Below, one piece after another: positions 11,870 through 22,859 of a stretch of 64,000 bases of DNA. The translations under genes were made by a program, and so were the position numbers. The stretch covers positions 17,057,001 to 17,121,000 of the forward strand of contig JAMJFZ010001815.1 in NCBI GenBank assembly GCA_026225945.1, in the 5' to 3' direction. This stretch comes from Cricetomys ansorgei (taxonomy: Eukaryota; Chordata; Mammalia; Rodentia; Nesomyidae). Numbering within the stretch: the stretch's first letter is position 1; each line of letters begins with the position of its first letter. A model generated the notes under the pieces. It searched no databases. It saw only the letters and a list, made by a program, of their open reading frames with translations, and had not been told where the DNA came from.

Positions 11870-13055
11870 TGTGAAGAGGGCAAAATTCAATAGCCTTGTT
11901 CCTGGCTCTGGCTCTCTTATTTCATTTTTCTTTCGTGTTCATCAAAATTCACAGGCATTCCAGTTGTAGTCAAGGGGCCTTGACACAATCTCTGAGGGAA
12001 TGTGACTTTGATATTCAAGGTCAAGACTGTCTGAAGACAGAATCGCATCCTAAGGAAAGGCATTGAATAAGCTGCTCTCTCTTTACCTGTGTAGTATCTC
12101 TTGCACCCACATTGGGTCTCTTGGGCTGTCAGTTAATCAGTAATTCTGAATCAGACCCCTGGCCTTCCTCTTCTAAGGGTAATGGTGTGATTCAGGTATT
12201 TTTCAAAAAGGAATAGAAGTGTAGAAAGCAGACTCAAAGCCTTCCCCTAGCACACCAAAGTTGCACATGTATTTCAGCAAAGCCTTTGTGTTCTATGGAG
12301 TACTGCCTGATGCCTGGTGAGCTTCTCAAGATAATCAAGCATGAGGATACCTTGACTGATGCCTGCCTGAAGCTACTTTTAATGGGTTCCTTTGCTTTCA
12401 GATGCTTGAACTGCACCAAAAAAAAAAAAAAAAAAAAAATGTGTCTTTTCTCTGAAAACTTTCTTAGCACATCCTTTTGTTCCTTTCCTTTTGTATAGGT
12501 TGATTTTTTTTTAAAAAAAAAAAAAAAAACTAGGGATGAAAATATAAAATGAAAGAAAAGAAACAATAAAGATGTAGAAAAAATATGCAGTTTGGACAGT
12601 TTGTGTAAATATCCAGTTGGGTTTGTCCCAAGTTTGGCAAATTAAGTAGGAAATCTTTTTGATAACGTTAGGAAAACCAGCTATTCAGAAAGAGTCCCTT
12701 TAGAAAGACAAGTTAACATAAATTCCAATAAGTTCTGATTGAATAGAAATAAGAGGAAGCAAACTGACCTTTAAAGAAAATTGTTTTACATTCGTTATAG
12801 CTTTCTTGGGGTAAATATTTCACCTTTAAACTGTAAGCCAAAAGAATAACTTTATTTCCAAAGAATAACAACTGTTTGCCTCTGGACCTATTGCAACTAT
12901 AAAAGTATTGAGTTTTTATCATAGAATATTTGAATACAATTATTATCTTAGAACACTAATTTATGACATAGACCTTTCATGGATGCCTAAAAGTATTAAG
13001 TGGTGTATGTAAAATTGCATACATGTAATTATTGGAATATATTTTATTTAAATTA
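11870..13055. other. no gene; contains two long A-tracts
   Basis: Mostly unassigned. An A22 tract lies at 12418-12439, and a T-run/A-run junction (about T9 then A18) at about 12505-12529. The 110-codon minus frame at 12234-12566 is held open by these tracts (runs of F and K) and shows no domain. No AATAAA lies just before the A22 tract, so a processed pseudogene is not supported. Confidence 0.6.
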
Positions 13056-13058
13056 ATT

Positions 13059-13073
13059 TGTGTAGTGTGTGTA

Positions 13074-13117
<44 letters not shown>

Positions 13118-13121
13118 TGTT
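13059..13121 (+). repeat. (GT)n microsatellite
   Basis: GTATGTATGT leads into about (GT)17 (13081-13114), then TTGTGT. Confidence 0.95.
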
Positions 13122-13239
13122 GGCTGTTTAACTCTATAAGCATCAGCATGCTTCTTTATGTGCATAGGACAGAGAAGGAGTTTAGATGAACTCCCTAAAT
13201 TCTCTCACTATTCCTTTGAGGCAGTCAGTATCTTTCACT

Positions 13240-13445
13240 GAACCTGGAGTTCAGTTCTTTCTAGCTAACCCATTGGTCAGCAAGCCCCAGCAATTCTCTG
13301 TCTTGCCCCTCCCCTTCTCTAAGCACTGTGATTACAAGCACTTTGAGGCCATTTCCAGATTTTTGCATAGATCTTGAGGATCCAAACTCAGGCCCTCATG
13401 CTTGTACCAAACTCTCTTGTGACTAAGATATCTTGCATGCCTTTG
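13240..13445 (-). repeat. B4-type composite SINE, antisense
   Basis: B1-like antisense part 'caagccccagcaattctctg', 'gtgattacaagca', followed by a tRNA-like antisense head 'gaggatccaaactcaggccc', 'tcatgcttgtaccaaa'. This B1-plus-tRNA order is that of B4/ID-B1 composite SINEs. Diverged, but both halves are present. Confidence 0.7.
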
Positions 13446-13449
13446 GCTT

Positions 13450-14685
13450 GTATTTTTAGTGCTTTCAAAAGTTAACCTATTAGGCATTTTGAGCTCTTTT
13501 TACATTCAGTGTTTTACATTGTGACCTTTACGTATCACATGTATAAATTTTCTTGACTGTGGCATTCAGACATTTACAATTTATGTGATTCAGTCTATCA
13601 ATATTTATTTAGTTTTTTCTTCCATTGTGTTTCATTTATATAAGCATATTATTTCTGTCATAATATGATTTGCTTCTTCTTTAGGCACAATTATGTGCCT
13701 GAGATACATATATTCATTTTACCATGCAGAGTTCACAGATTCTCACATGCCTCTCATCTCATTACTCCTTAGAGGTGGCCTTAATTGTTGATTTTGTGTT
13801 TTTAGAATAACATTGTTTTTTTACCACTTTCAATATTGTATTAGCTCTTACCTCTTTAGTGATGTATTTTACAATCTCAGTTTATATCATTGTTCTGATT
13901 TTTAGTATCTTATTCAATTTTTCTGAACATGTTGTGATTTCCTGTCATCACTTACATAATTTAAAAAACAGATTGTGTTTATAAGCATAGACTTCCTCAG
14001 GAACACCATATTGTTCTGAGCATCTTGCATCCAGCAATTGTGCTTACCAAAATGATTTCTACAAATTGTTTGTACTCAGATTAATAAAGATATACAATTA
14101 GATGGTATAACTTCAAATATGTAGGTGTGGATATTGTTTTCAACTCCTTCTTTGCCTAGAAAATAATTTAGATTTCTCAGATAATCCAAATTATTTTGAG
14201 ATAATTCAAATTATAAGGTGTCAAATTAAACATTTCTCAGCTATGAGATGGTTCCTAAAAAAAAACAACTTCAATCCAGTTCAATAAAACACTTTACTTG
14301 TGTTCATGACTCTGAGATTCTGGTGTATATGAAAGTTAAGATATTTCTTATAATTCATTTATTGCTTTTCAGAACTATTTAGGATGCAGGATCATGGTGA
14401 TACTTTGAATGTAGGGGCCAAGAAAAATATAATGGCAGGAAAACAGATTTGACAGTATAATGTTTATTAGTCATGATAACAGAGGCTTATTTTATAAATC
14501 AATATCAGTTATTTTTCCTGCAGCATTGAAATGAGTCTACAATTAACACATGTGGGTTTCATCCTGTGGAGCAGGACTGGAATCCAACCAATAGTGGTTG
14601 TTGGTTCCTTCCATAATATTCATGCCAATATTTTCCAGTGGAAGTGTGTTTCACAGACCAAGTGTCTAAGGAACTTTGGGAGTTT
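13450..14685. other. no gene seen; unassigned AT-rich DNA
   Basis: T-rich sequence without a nameable repeat. It contains a small perfect inverted repeat, aggcaca-ATTA-tgtgcct (13683-13700). No open frame is convincing. Confidence 0.5.
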
Positions 14686-14689
14686 TTTG

Positions 14690-14785
14690 GTTTTTTTTAA
14701 TCATGTGGATTCCAGGAATCAAACTTACCTCCTCAGGCTTAGCAGCAGGCATCTTTACCCATGGAGCTATCTCACTACCTTTTAG
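14690..14785 (-). repeat. B2/B4 SINE head fragment, antisense
   Basis: gtggattccaggaatcaaac then 'tcctcaggcttagcagcagg', 'catctttacccatggagcta' and 'tctcactacc' match the reverse complement of a B2/B4-type tRNA-related head. The body is missing or decayed. Confidence 0.65.
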
Positions 14786-14799
14786 GTATGGAAATAATT

Positions 14800-15150
14800 C
14801 CTAAAGCTTACCTGTCTTGTATCAAATCTTTCTTTTAAAAGATTTTACCATAGGTATATATAATCAGCATATAAAGATCTATTTTGAGAAAATTCCATGC
14901 ATCATCTCTGGGTAGCATTTTATTTTGGTCAAGGAGACCCTTAAGTGATGGTTCTTGATGAATATTACTAGTGATTATATTTTTGTTCTGCACACTTACA
15001 CTATTATTAACAGTTTTTGTTGTCTTTTGCAACTGGTTTTTATCAACATTTTGATTGACTGAATTATAACCTATGGCATGTATCACACCCATATGCAAAT
15101 GTATGCATACAAATGAATAAGCCTAAATATTTCTTGTGCAAAAACTTCAC
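14800..15150. other. no gene seen; unassigned
   Basis: About 350 bp of AT-rich sequence between a SINE head and an L1 3' end. The 87-codon minus frame at 14835-15098 has no recognisable feature. Confidence 0.5.
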
Positions 15151-15154
15151 AATT

Positions 15155-16195
15155 TTTTGTTTGTATGTTTGTTTTTAATTTTCATTTTACTTTTAAGTTA
15201 GCACACCAGAGCAACAGGTTATGGGTACTTCATGCACACCTTCCTGTTACTCATTCCCTTCCCTATTCCCATTAGCCCCCCCCCCTTCTTCCTGACTCTC
15301 ACTTTCTAGTCCCATTCTCCCAGATATTTACTGCCTTTGCTTTCATATCATATCTATTCCATTACTACTATTATCCCATCTCCAGAATATCTGTCCTTTC
15401 CATTACATGATTCCTTTTCTAGTTTCCAGATCCACACCCTCCCACATGCATTAATATGTACATGTACACGCATTAAAATCTAGGGCCCACATATTGAGAA
15501 TACATTTTATTTGCCTGAGTCCATCGTATTTGGGTTAACATATGATTATTTCATTCATTCCAGGCATAGGTTATGATATCTTTCTTCTTTACAGCTAAAT
15601 CAAATTCCACTGTGCTTATGTGCTACAATTTCTTTATCTGTGCATCTTTCTGTGAACAACTAAACTGGTATCATTTCTAGCTACAGTGTCTAGATCAGAA
15701 AAAAATAATGTAGGTATACAAATGCCTGTGTGGTAGGACTTAGCCTCCACTGGGATTGTAACAAAGAGTATTAGCTGGGTCATATGATTATATTTATTTT
15801 TGAAAAAGTCACCACTGATTTCCATACTGGCTACAGCAATTTGCACTGTAAGGGTTCTTCTTCCTCACATCCCCACCAGCATCTGTTGTCATGTGTGTAT
15901 GCGATGTCAGTCCTCCTGACTGCACTGAGATAGAATATCAAAGTATTTTAAATTTGCATTTCCCTAATGACTACAGGACAGTTTTTCAACAATTCTTTTT
16001 GCTGTTGTTGTTGTTGTTTCTTTCTTTGAGAACTATCTCTTCAACTTATTATTTCATTTACAGGAAGATTTGTGGTGATTTTTTTGATTGTTTAGTTTTT
16101 TTCTATTAAAAAATATTTTAGATATGACTTATCTGTGCAACATCTAAGTGTCAAAAGTTTCTCCCATTCCTAGGCTGTCTCATTACTCAGGCGAT
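15155..16195 (-). mobile_element. 5'-truncated L1, antisense (ORF2 end + 3' UTR)
   Basis: The reverse complement of an L1 end. From high to low coordinates it shows 'tctcccattcctaggctgtc', 'atttgcatttccctaatgac', 'cctcacatccccaccagcat', 'gatttccatactggctacag', 'gctgggtcatatgattat' and 'tctttatctgtgcatctttc', followed by a pyrimidine-rich 3' UTR. These are the end of the ORF2 reverse-transcriptase frame and the 3' UTR. The reading frame is broken many times. The 3' end is near 15155. It is more diverged than the Lx copy next to it. Confidence 0.85.
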
Positions 16196-16214
16196 TGTCA
16201 AAGGAATGTCTGAA

Positions 16215-17285
16215 AATAATTTTGAGATTACAATTTAATTTCTCCCTTTTTTCCCCCTCAACCTTCCTATATACCCGTCCACACTCTCCTTCAAATTTAG
16301 AGCCATTTTATCTAGTAATTCTTATTGTATGCATATATGTATATGTATATACATGTATATTTCTAAATAAAACCTGCTTGGTCTACATGCTACTTTTATG
16401 TATGTTTTCACGGCTGATCCTTTGGTAATGAACAACAAACTGATGTGCACTTTCCTAAGGAAGACCACCTCTCCCTTTCTCAGCTCTCCTAAATTGCCCA
16501 TAGGTCTTGGTGTAGAGTTGAGGCCTCTTGGGAATTTCCTCATCCCATCTGTTATTTTCATCAGTGCTATCCTTGTTGAGCTCATATTTAGGCAGCCAAG
16601 TTTAGTAAGACTTTATTTGTGTAACTTCTGACATATCTGGGAGACACAGTGTCACATCAAATTCCCTGATCTTCTAGCTCCAAAATTCTTTCTACCCACT
16701 CTGTACAATGTTTCTCTGAGCCTTAGCTGTGAGTGTATTTTGTAGATATATCCATTATGACTGAGACTCACAACTGTGCATTTTAATTGTCTGTGATATT
16801 TTTGTAGTGGTCTCTTTCTGTTGCAAAGAGGAGTTTCCTTGATGAGAGGTGAAAACTACACTGATCTGTGGATATAAGACTATATTCTGGTTTAATAAGT
16901 TACTGCTTATAGATTTTCTTCCAACATCTGTGACATCAGTAGCTTTGTGTAGTTAGCAAGGTTCCCCGTACCAAGCATTGTTTACCTCTTGTTCAATGGT
17001 TTTAAGTCCAACTAGGGAGCTGTTGGTATTGCCAAGGTAAGTGTGCCACTACTGGACTCCTAGGTTATCATGCTATGTTGACCAATCATGTGATTCAGAG
17101 GAAACAGCTGGATTGGTTATCTCCTCCTTTGGAAGCTTTCACGGTACTCTCTCATACAATGAAAGCTAGTCCTCAGAGAGGATGCATTCAGGTCAGTTCC
17201 AGCTGAGGAATATCTGGGCCTCATTTCTGATGTATGTGGTGTCTTTGGCAATGAGGACTTACTTTCTACCTCACATTTTTGTCTT
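16215..17285 (-). mobile_element. Lx-type L1 3' UTR, antisense
   Basis: About 1.07 kb that follows the murid Lx 3' UTR in reverse complement almost continuously: 'atatgtatatgtatatacat', 'gatcctttggtaatgaacaa', 'ggtcttggtgtagagttgag', 'tttaggcagccaagtttagt', 'ctccctgatcttctagctc' (approximate), 'gtagatatatccattatgac', 'gaggagtttccttgatgaga', 'ccaactagggagctgttggt', 'catacaatgaaagctagtcc' and 'gatgtatgtggtgtctttgg'. No ORF2 sequence remains, so it is 5' truncated within the UTR. It sits directly beside another antisense L1 copy. Confidence 0.9.
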
Positions 17286-17299
17286 AGGAACGTTTTATC

Positions 17300-17545
17300 C
17301 CCTCTAACATTAATACACGAAAAAATGATAACAGGTCATAAAAGATGTAGCTGTCCTATACTTACAGAAGAGGTCAGAAAGAAATAGAGAAATTTGTATA
17401 AATAAATTAGACAGGTGAAGAAAATTCTGAACTATATGTGACTTTTATCAATCATTCTAGTCTTTGATCACAGTATGCCCTTTTCTAAGATTTATCCTTA
17501 TTACTTATTAGTGTGGGTGTTTGTGTCTGAATATGTGTGTGTCTA
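17300..17545. other. no gene seen
   Basis: Short unassigned AT-rich stretch between an Lx end and a TCTG microsatellite. Confidence 0.5.
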
Positions 17546-17585
17546 TATCTGTCGGTCTGTCCATCTGTCTGTCTGTCTCTCTGTG
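17546..17585 (+). repeat. (TCTG)n microsatellite, imperfect
   Basis: TCTGTCGGTCTGTCCATCTG followed by (TCTG)3 and TCTC; it is adjacent to the tail of a SINE. Confidence 0.85.
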
Positions 17586-17589
17586 TGGG

Positions 17590-17757
17590 TATGTTGATGA
17601 CAGGTGCTCAAAAAGGCAGAGGCTGAGTACCTATAGGCAGGAGTTATAGGCAGTTATGAACTTCCCAACATGTGTGCTGGGAACCAAACACAGGTCCTCT
17701 CCAATAGCCATGTTCTCTCTTAAGTGTGATCCATATCTGCAGTCCCTCAGCATCCCT
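17590..17757 (-). repeat. B3 SINE, antisense
   Basis: 'ggtgctcaaaaaggcagagg' , 'gtgtgctgggaaccaaacac' and 'aggtcctctccaatagccat' , 'gttctctcttaagtgtgatcc' follow the B3 antisense order (GTGCTGGGAACCGAACCCAGGTCCTCT). The terminal GAGCCATCTCTCCAGCCC block is decayed to 'gatccatatctgcagtccc'. Confidence 0.8.
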
Positions 17758-17759
17758 TT

Positions 17760-18480
17760 TATGTAAATGTGAACTTAATCACCATACATGAAAAATAAAA
17801 TAAATTTTATATTTATACTTCTGAAGATACAGTGAAAATATTGTGTAAAAACTGACATATTTTAGTGTTTGTATGAATCTATTAGTATTTTTCCTGAAAG
17901 GAAAATGTATTAAAACATACTGAAGATTAAAACTATGGATGTCAAATATGACAGCTATCTATAAGCAACAAATAGAAATTATTAATGACTAAAAGGCACC
18001 TTGGATCAAAAAGTGAATCTAATAAAATCTAGATTTTGCTATTCTTTTACGTATGGATGCTTGAACTAACCAAATTATACAGTTTGTCTGATGTTTTAAG
18101 GGGAAATCTAAATCTATAATTATATCACTACTTTTATGTTGGAAAAAATTCCTAGACATAAAATGAGATTATGCAAGGCATTTTAAAAACATAAGGCTAT
18201 GATGAGATGGCCTGCAGCGTTATTGTTGAAGGGGTTCTCATTTTATCTATTGCTCCTTACACTCGATATGAAGCAGAACTCCTTAAATATTGCAAGTTTA
18301 TTCAGTATTTTTATTCACTGAAACTATATCTAAGATCTTAAGAAGTAATGTATAACTCAGTTTAATATACTGTCTCTCGGTCTATAGAGACTTCTTCCAA
18401 CTCATTAAATTGCGAATCTGACAGGGTGCCCTATATTAGCAATTAGTAATGCCAATTGCAATCACCCTTAAAGCTAGACT
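17760..18480. other. no gene seen; unassigned
   Basis: AT-rich DNA with no nameable repeat between a SINE and the mosaic minisatellite. Confidence 0.5.
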
Positions 18481-18483
18481 AGA

Positions 18484-18503
18484 TGTGTGTGTGTGTGTAC
18501 TGG

Positions 18504-18564
<61 letters not shown>

Positions 18565-18566
18565 GG

Positions 18567-18611
<45 letters not shown>

Positions 18612-18623
18612 TGTGTATACTGG

Positions 18624-18672
<49 letters not shown>

Positions 18673-18674
18673 GG

Positions 18675-18706
<32 letters not shown>

Positions 18707-18711
18707 ACTGG

Positions 18712-18754
<43 letters not shown>

Positions 18755-18801
18755 GGATATATATATGTGTGTGTGTGTGTGTGTGTACTGGATATATATG
18801 T

Positions 18802-18846
<45 letters not shown>

Positions 18847-19112
18847 CTGGATATATATATGTGTGTGTGTGTGTATGTGTGTGTGTGTATACTGGATATA
18901 TATATATGTGTGTGTGTGTGTATACTGGATATATATATGTGTGTGTGTGTACTGGATATATGTGTGTGTGTGTGTGTATACTGGATATATATGTGTGTGT
19001 GTGTGTGTGTGTGTATACTGGATATATATGTGTGTGTGTGCGTGTGTGTGTATACTGGATATATATGTGTGTGTGTGTGTGTGTACTGGATATATGTGTG
19101 TGTGTGTTTGTG
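18484..19112 (+). repeat. mosaic minisatellite: 15 x ACTGGATATA + (TG)n
   Basis: Fifteen copies of the core ACTGGATATA, usually extended as (TA)1-4, are separated by (TG)n blocks of varying length. Core starts are near 18498, 18561, 18618, 18670, 18707, 18751, 18787, 18845, 18891, 18922, 18950, 18979, 19016, 19052 and 19085, so the period ranges from about 28 to 63 bp and shortens downstream. In the earlier copies the core is preceded by TGTAC or TGTATAC. All three forward frames stay open for 100 to 242 codons because neither TG nor the core makes a stop in most phases. The resulting cysteine/valine-rich translation is an artefact, not a gene. Confidence 0.97.
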
Positions 19113-19119
19113 TTATTGC

Positions 19120-19650
19120 TTTAATTAATTTATGTATTTGGAACTCATATGCATGTATTGCTAAGGCGGGAATATGACTGATATGCAGTTGAAAGTGAAT
19201 TCACTGAATATGAGAAAAATAGTGTTGGACAAGGCACACTGGTTTTCTTTTTGTTTTACTTTCATTATAATTTTTCTAAGCATGAAATATGATCAAATTC
19301 AAGTTTACATTTTTGTACATGTATATGATGTACTTTCCTCATCAACATCCCTTATTGCCTTACTACCTGCTGCTTGTCTATTTCCTTGCCTCTAAGTAGC
19401 CATACTTCAGCTTTAATATAATATATTAACATGTGTGTGTGCATGTGTACAATTCTGAAAACATTTTTTCAGATACATGAAAGCATCATAGCAAGATTTT
19501 AAAAGTGAAAACACCATAAAGCTAAAATTATAGCAATCTAACTTTAATTTATTATTAAAGAAAGAAAATGGCTTAAAAGATAAATTTAGTGAAACCTAAG
19601 TGCTCGGCATTTTTAAAGCCTACTGCAGTGGGCAGGAGTGACACGGGTCT
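19120..19650. other. no gene seen; unassigned
   Basis: AT-rich flank of the minisatellite with a short TGTGTGTG near 19431. No repeat or frame is recognised. Confidence 0.5.
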
Positions 19651-19654
19651 TACT

Positions 19655-19900
19655 CATGTAAGCTCCATCTTGTATTATGTAATCTTTTGTGTGGCACTGT
19701 GACTTTGTGTATTTGGATGCATTAATACTTGTTGTCTTGCAATTGCCTGAGGATTAGGTGCTGTAGCATGCTGTCCAAGTTTAAAACTTAGGAACAGTAG
19801 GCTATTCCATGTAGCTTAGGCTACACCTTCTCTGAAAGCATGATCTATGATGTTCACACAACAAAATTACCCAAACATACTTTTATCCCACGTAGAAAAG
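19655..19900. mobile_element. ancient Tigger-like (TcMar) DNA transposon relic
   Basis: 'caattgcctgaggattaggt', 'gtagcatgctgtccaagttt', 'ggaacagtaggctattccat', 'gtagcttaggctacac' and 'tctatgatgttcacacaaca' line up, in order, with a mammal-wide non-autonomous element I recall from primate genomes (blocks GTAACATGCTGTACAGGTTT, GGAGCAATAGGCTATACCAT, CTATGATGTTCGCACAACGA). One short internal block is missing. The subfamily is not certain. No transposase remains. Confidence 0.65.
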
Positions 19901-19914
19901 TCTTTATTCATAGA

Positions 19915-19916
<2 letters not shown>

Positions 19917-19952
<36 letters not shown>
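19917..19952 (+). repeat. (TG)18 microsatellite
   Basis: A pure TG run directly after the Tigger-like relic. Frames across it on both strands are artefacts. Confidence 0.95.
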
Positions 19953-19956
<4 letters not shown>

Positions 19957-19959
19957 TAC

Positions 19960-22055
19960 AAGCATATGCATAGACACGCATATGCATGCATACCCACATG
20001 CACGCACGATACAGTATAAAAAAAAGAAAAAGAAAATTAAAACGAAAACCTTCACAGTCAGCTATATGATTCCAAATACTGAGGTTTTCTTACGATTGGT
20101 TTATAACCTGGTCAATTAGGCTGACCTTGATGCAGTGCTAATATCACTTGCTTGCATTAGGATAGCCGTGCATCAGGCATGGTGCTGGGAATGCCATCCT
20201 TGTTTGTAATATTACCCATCAACAATGTCACTCAAACTATTAAGATTTTCCATCTTCATTAGCATACAGTCTTCACTAAACACTCAAGGTAAAACCAGAA
20301 GCTGATTGCACAGAGATTCTTAAGCTCATTTGCACACAGCAGAATTTATTACTGCAGAGAGGATAAAAAGCAGTTTGACTTCTCTCAATCCTCGCTAATT
20401 CCCTCTGCTAATTCGGAACGTCCACAGAGAAATGCAATGAGGTAGAATGCAGAGATGATGATTTGGAATAAGAGCAGTATTCAGAGAGAATAAAGTGTGC
20501 CTTAAGTCTGTGCGTAGGCTATGGACCACCTCTATTCTGGATTCTTGCTCACATTGTAGAAAACTGCATTTAATGATGCAGATAAAGATGCAGGTTCTTC
20601 AGAATACAGGCTGATTTCCATTCTGTGCATTCTCTCGCGCGCAGCATCTGAATGATACCAATTACGGGATATCAGAGAGGGAATTCAGGTGGTAAAAGGC
20701 TCAAAATATATAACACAGACTAGTATGATAAAAACCTGTTATTTAGAATGGGAATTTTTAAAGAATATAAAATCATGCTAAAATGGAATCCTCTTAAACT
20801 TTAAAAGCATTTCAAAAGTGATCATAAAATACAGCATTTAGGGCAGTAAGGGTACTATTGAATAACAAAATTTGACAGATGACTATCACAGATACTTTTG
20901 TATTCAGAGGTCAATACAATTTGAAGCTTATTTTAAAAAATAAAATAATTTCTGGCTAAAATATTTGAAAGAAGTATAAAGATTGCTATAAATTACTGAT
21001 ATTCATCCTGAGCCTGAAATGGAACTAATAATTCTGTTGTACTTAAAATAAGGAAAATATTCCATCAGCTTATTAATGTGTAACATTTCAACATTTCATT
21101 TATTTTGTTGGTTTGCATGGTGACAACCATAGACTTTTCCTCTCACCACTACCTTGGAGTACACACTACCTCTGGGTATACTTTTCTCTATTCTCAGAAA
21201 ACATTTCAGATTTTGGAAATAAATAAATTATCTAGCTTTGGTTGTTAGTATTGTGAACCTGTGATAACCTTTTTTTTTCCTTCACACCTCTTCTCTACTG
21301 GAAAACTATAACACTGCCATCTTTATTATTGGAATAGTGTTTGACAGGGACAAAGGCAGTAAGCCATATGTTTTATGTTACCAGTATCTATGAATATTAT
21401 GTTGGTATCCTCTGTTACCTCTGGTCAGTCTTAGAGGAAACAGAATAATTTCTCAGGTTTTTCTCTCCCATTCTTAGGTGTCTATCTTGAATTGCTATTA
21501 TCCACAGTTCTCTGAAGTAAATCATTGCCTCCTCTGACATTTCAATATTTTCTCTGTGCCTCTTGTATTCTAAAGTTATGTTATGGTTGATTCTTCTCAT
21601 CCTTTGCCTGTCCTCTTAGTCAGAATTTGCACTAAGTGGAGCATCTTTCAGCTACCTTCTCAGGAAACATGCCACACTAGTGCACTTTATGCAATGCAGC
21701 CTGCACAGCCTTTTATTCTGAAAGTGCTAACATTCATACACAGTCTTCTTTACTGTCTCAGGCCATCCATTAAGCGCTACCTCTACACATCAGACTTCTC
21801 AGGATGTGTCATACCAGCACTTCAGATTTAAAACAAGAAGCAAAAACTCCCCAGATGAACCTCTTAGAGTCTTCAGCTAAGGGGTCTGTGTCCATATATA
21901 GTTCTCCAATACTATCATGTGCAGGCTTGGCATTTAGGCCTCATAATATTTCTCTGCACAAAAATTAATCTATAGCATCTCAATTCAAGTACTCTAGTAA
22001 TATTTCAACTTCTTATTTAATATTTTGCCTCTTCTATCCCTTCAAAGTCCCTACT
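19960..22055. other. no gene seen; includes a repeat-poor block
   Basis: No transposon recognised over about 2.1 kb. The 82-codon plus frame at 21583-21831 and smaller ones have no domain or start context that would support them. The 20200-20700 part is listed as a candidate regulatory block. Confidence 0.5.
20200..20700. promoter_or_regulatory. candidate conserved noncoding block
   Basis: Repeat-free sequence with TAATTC, CATTTAATGATG and CCAATTAC motifs, and the only tight CpG cluster of its neighbourhood (tctcgcgcgcagcatc, near 20632-20648). CpGs preserved in an otherwise CpG-poor region can mark constraint or an unmethylated element. This is inference from composition only. Confidence 0.22.
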
Positions 22056-22059
22056 GACC

Positions 22060-22845
22060 AGTCTTAGTTTGTTTTTTTTTTCTTTTTGTTTTTAATGTTG
22101 TGATAAAATGCTCTTATATAAACACAAGAAAAAAGTTTATTTCAGAGATAAAGTATTTTCACAGATCAAGTGTATAGTTTATCATGGAAAAAAATCAAGA
22201 CAGCAAAATGCTGAAGGAGCTGGTCACATCTCACATCACATTCACTTGTGATGTGTAGTTGCACACCTACAAGGTGACTCAGCACAGAAGACAAGGAGGT
22301 GTTTTCATAGGTACAAACTCTACCAGACCTCAACAGAGGGAACCACCATCCTGGCCAACGCCAATATTCAATTAACAATGGAAACCCAAGCATCTGTGCT
22401 CAGGTGTTTTATTGATTCAGAACTCCTTAGGTGTTCTACTGATACCATGTGCAGATTATAAGCAATTAAACATTCCCCACATAAATCCAACATCTGTAGA
22501 CAATACAAAAGGTCAAGGCCTATGCATCCCTTTTTCCAACAATACACAAAAACAATTATTTTAAACACAACTAAAAATAAAGTTCCACAACATTCATGAG
22601 GCAGACAGTGATAAATGAGTATGCTAAGGTATCTTTCTCACATTTATAAAGTCTTAGTCCCAAGCCTAGGGAATGGTGCTGCCCAGTCTAAGTGTTGATC
22701 TTCCCATGTCAAATAACTGGATCAATATAATCCCTCCCAATCATGCATAGAAGCTCAAGTATCCCTTGCTGTTGTGCCTGGTGGATTGTCTCCTAGGTGG
22801 TCTCATATTTTAAACAGTCGACAATACTAATCATTACATAGAAAA
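22060..22845 (-). mobile_element. ERVL/MaLR-type solo LTR, antisense, split by another repeat
   Basis: The right end reads as the reverse complement of an LTR start: 'tctcctaggtggtctcatat', 'ttaaacagtcgacaatacta', 'atcattaca' (expected: CAAGTTGACAATACTAACCATCACA). The left end begins 'gtcttagtttg' and continues to 'atgttgtgataaaa' and 'aaagtttatttcagag', the reverse complement of the AATAAA-to-TAAGACA end of the same LTR class. The middle (22268-22592) is a different repeat, so the LTR pieces are 22060-22267 and 22593-22845. 'ctagggaatggtgctgccca' near 22667 supports the right piece. Confidence 0.65.
22268..22592 (-). mobile_element. LTR-like repeat, copy 1 of 2, nested
   Basis: On the minus strand this begins TGTTGTGGAACTTTA and contains the blocks 'ggtatcagtagaacacctaa', 'ggagttctgaatcaataaaa' (polyadenylation signal AATAAA, antisense at 22408-22413), 'ttggccaggatggtggttcc' and 'ctctgttgaggtctgg'. 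The same blocks in the same order occur on the plus strand at 44654-44957. The size (about 325 bp), the TG start and the AATAAA suggest an LTR. I do not recognise the family. It splits an older antisense LTR. Confidence 0.65.
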
Positions 22846-22859
22846 ACGACGGTAAAAAT

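Noticed and set aside
12000..12439. Possible processed pseudogene ending in the A22 tract
   Set aside because: No AATAAA or ATTAAA within 30 bp of the tract, no protein-like frame upstream, and no target duplication seen.
13683..13700. Perfect inverted repeat aggcaca-ATTA-tgtgcct
   Set aside because: Too short and isolated; expected by chance in 64 kb.
18449..19177. 242-codon plus frame, the longest in the window, rich in cysteine and valine
   Set aside because: It translates the TG/ACTGGATATA minisatellite. All three frames are open there for the same reason, and the flanks add no domain.
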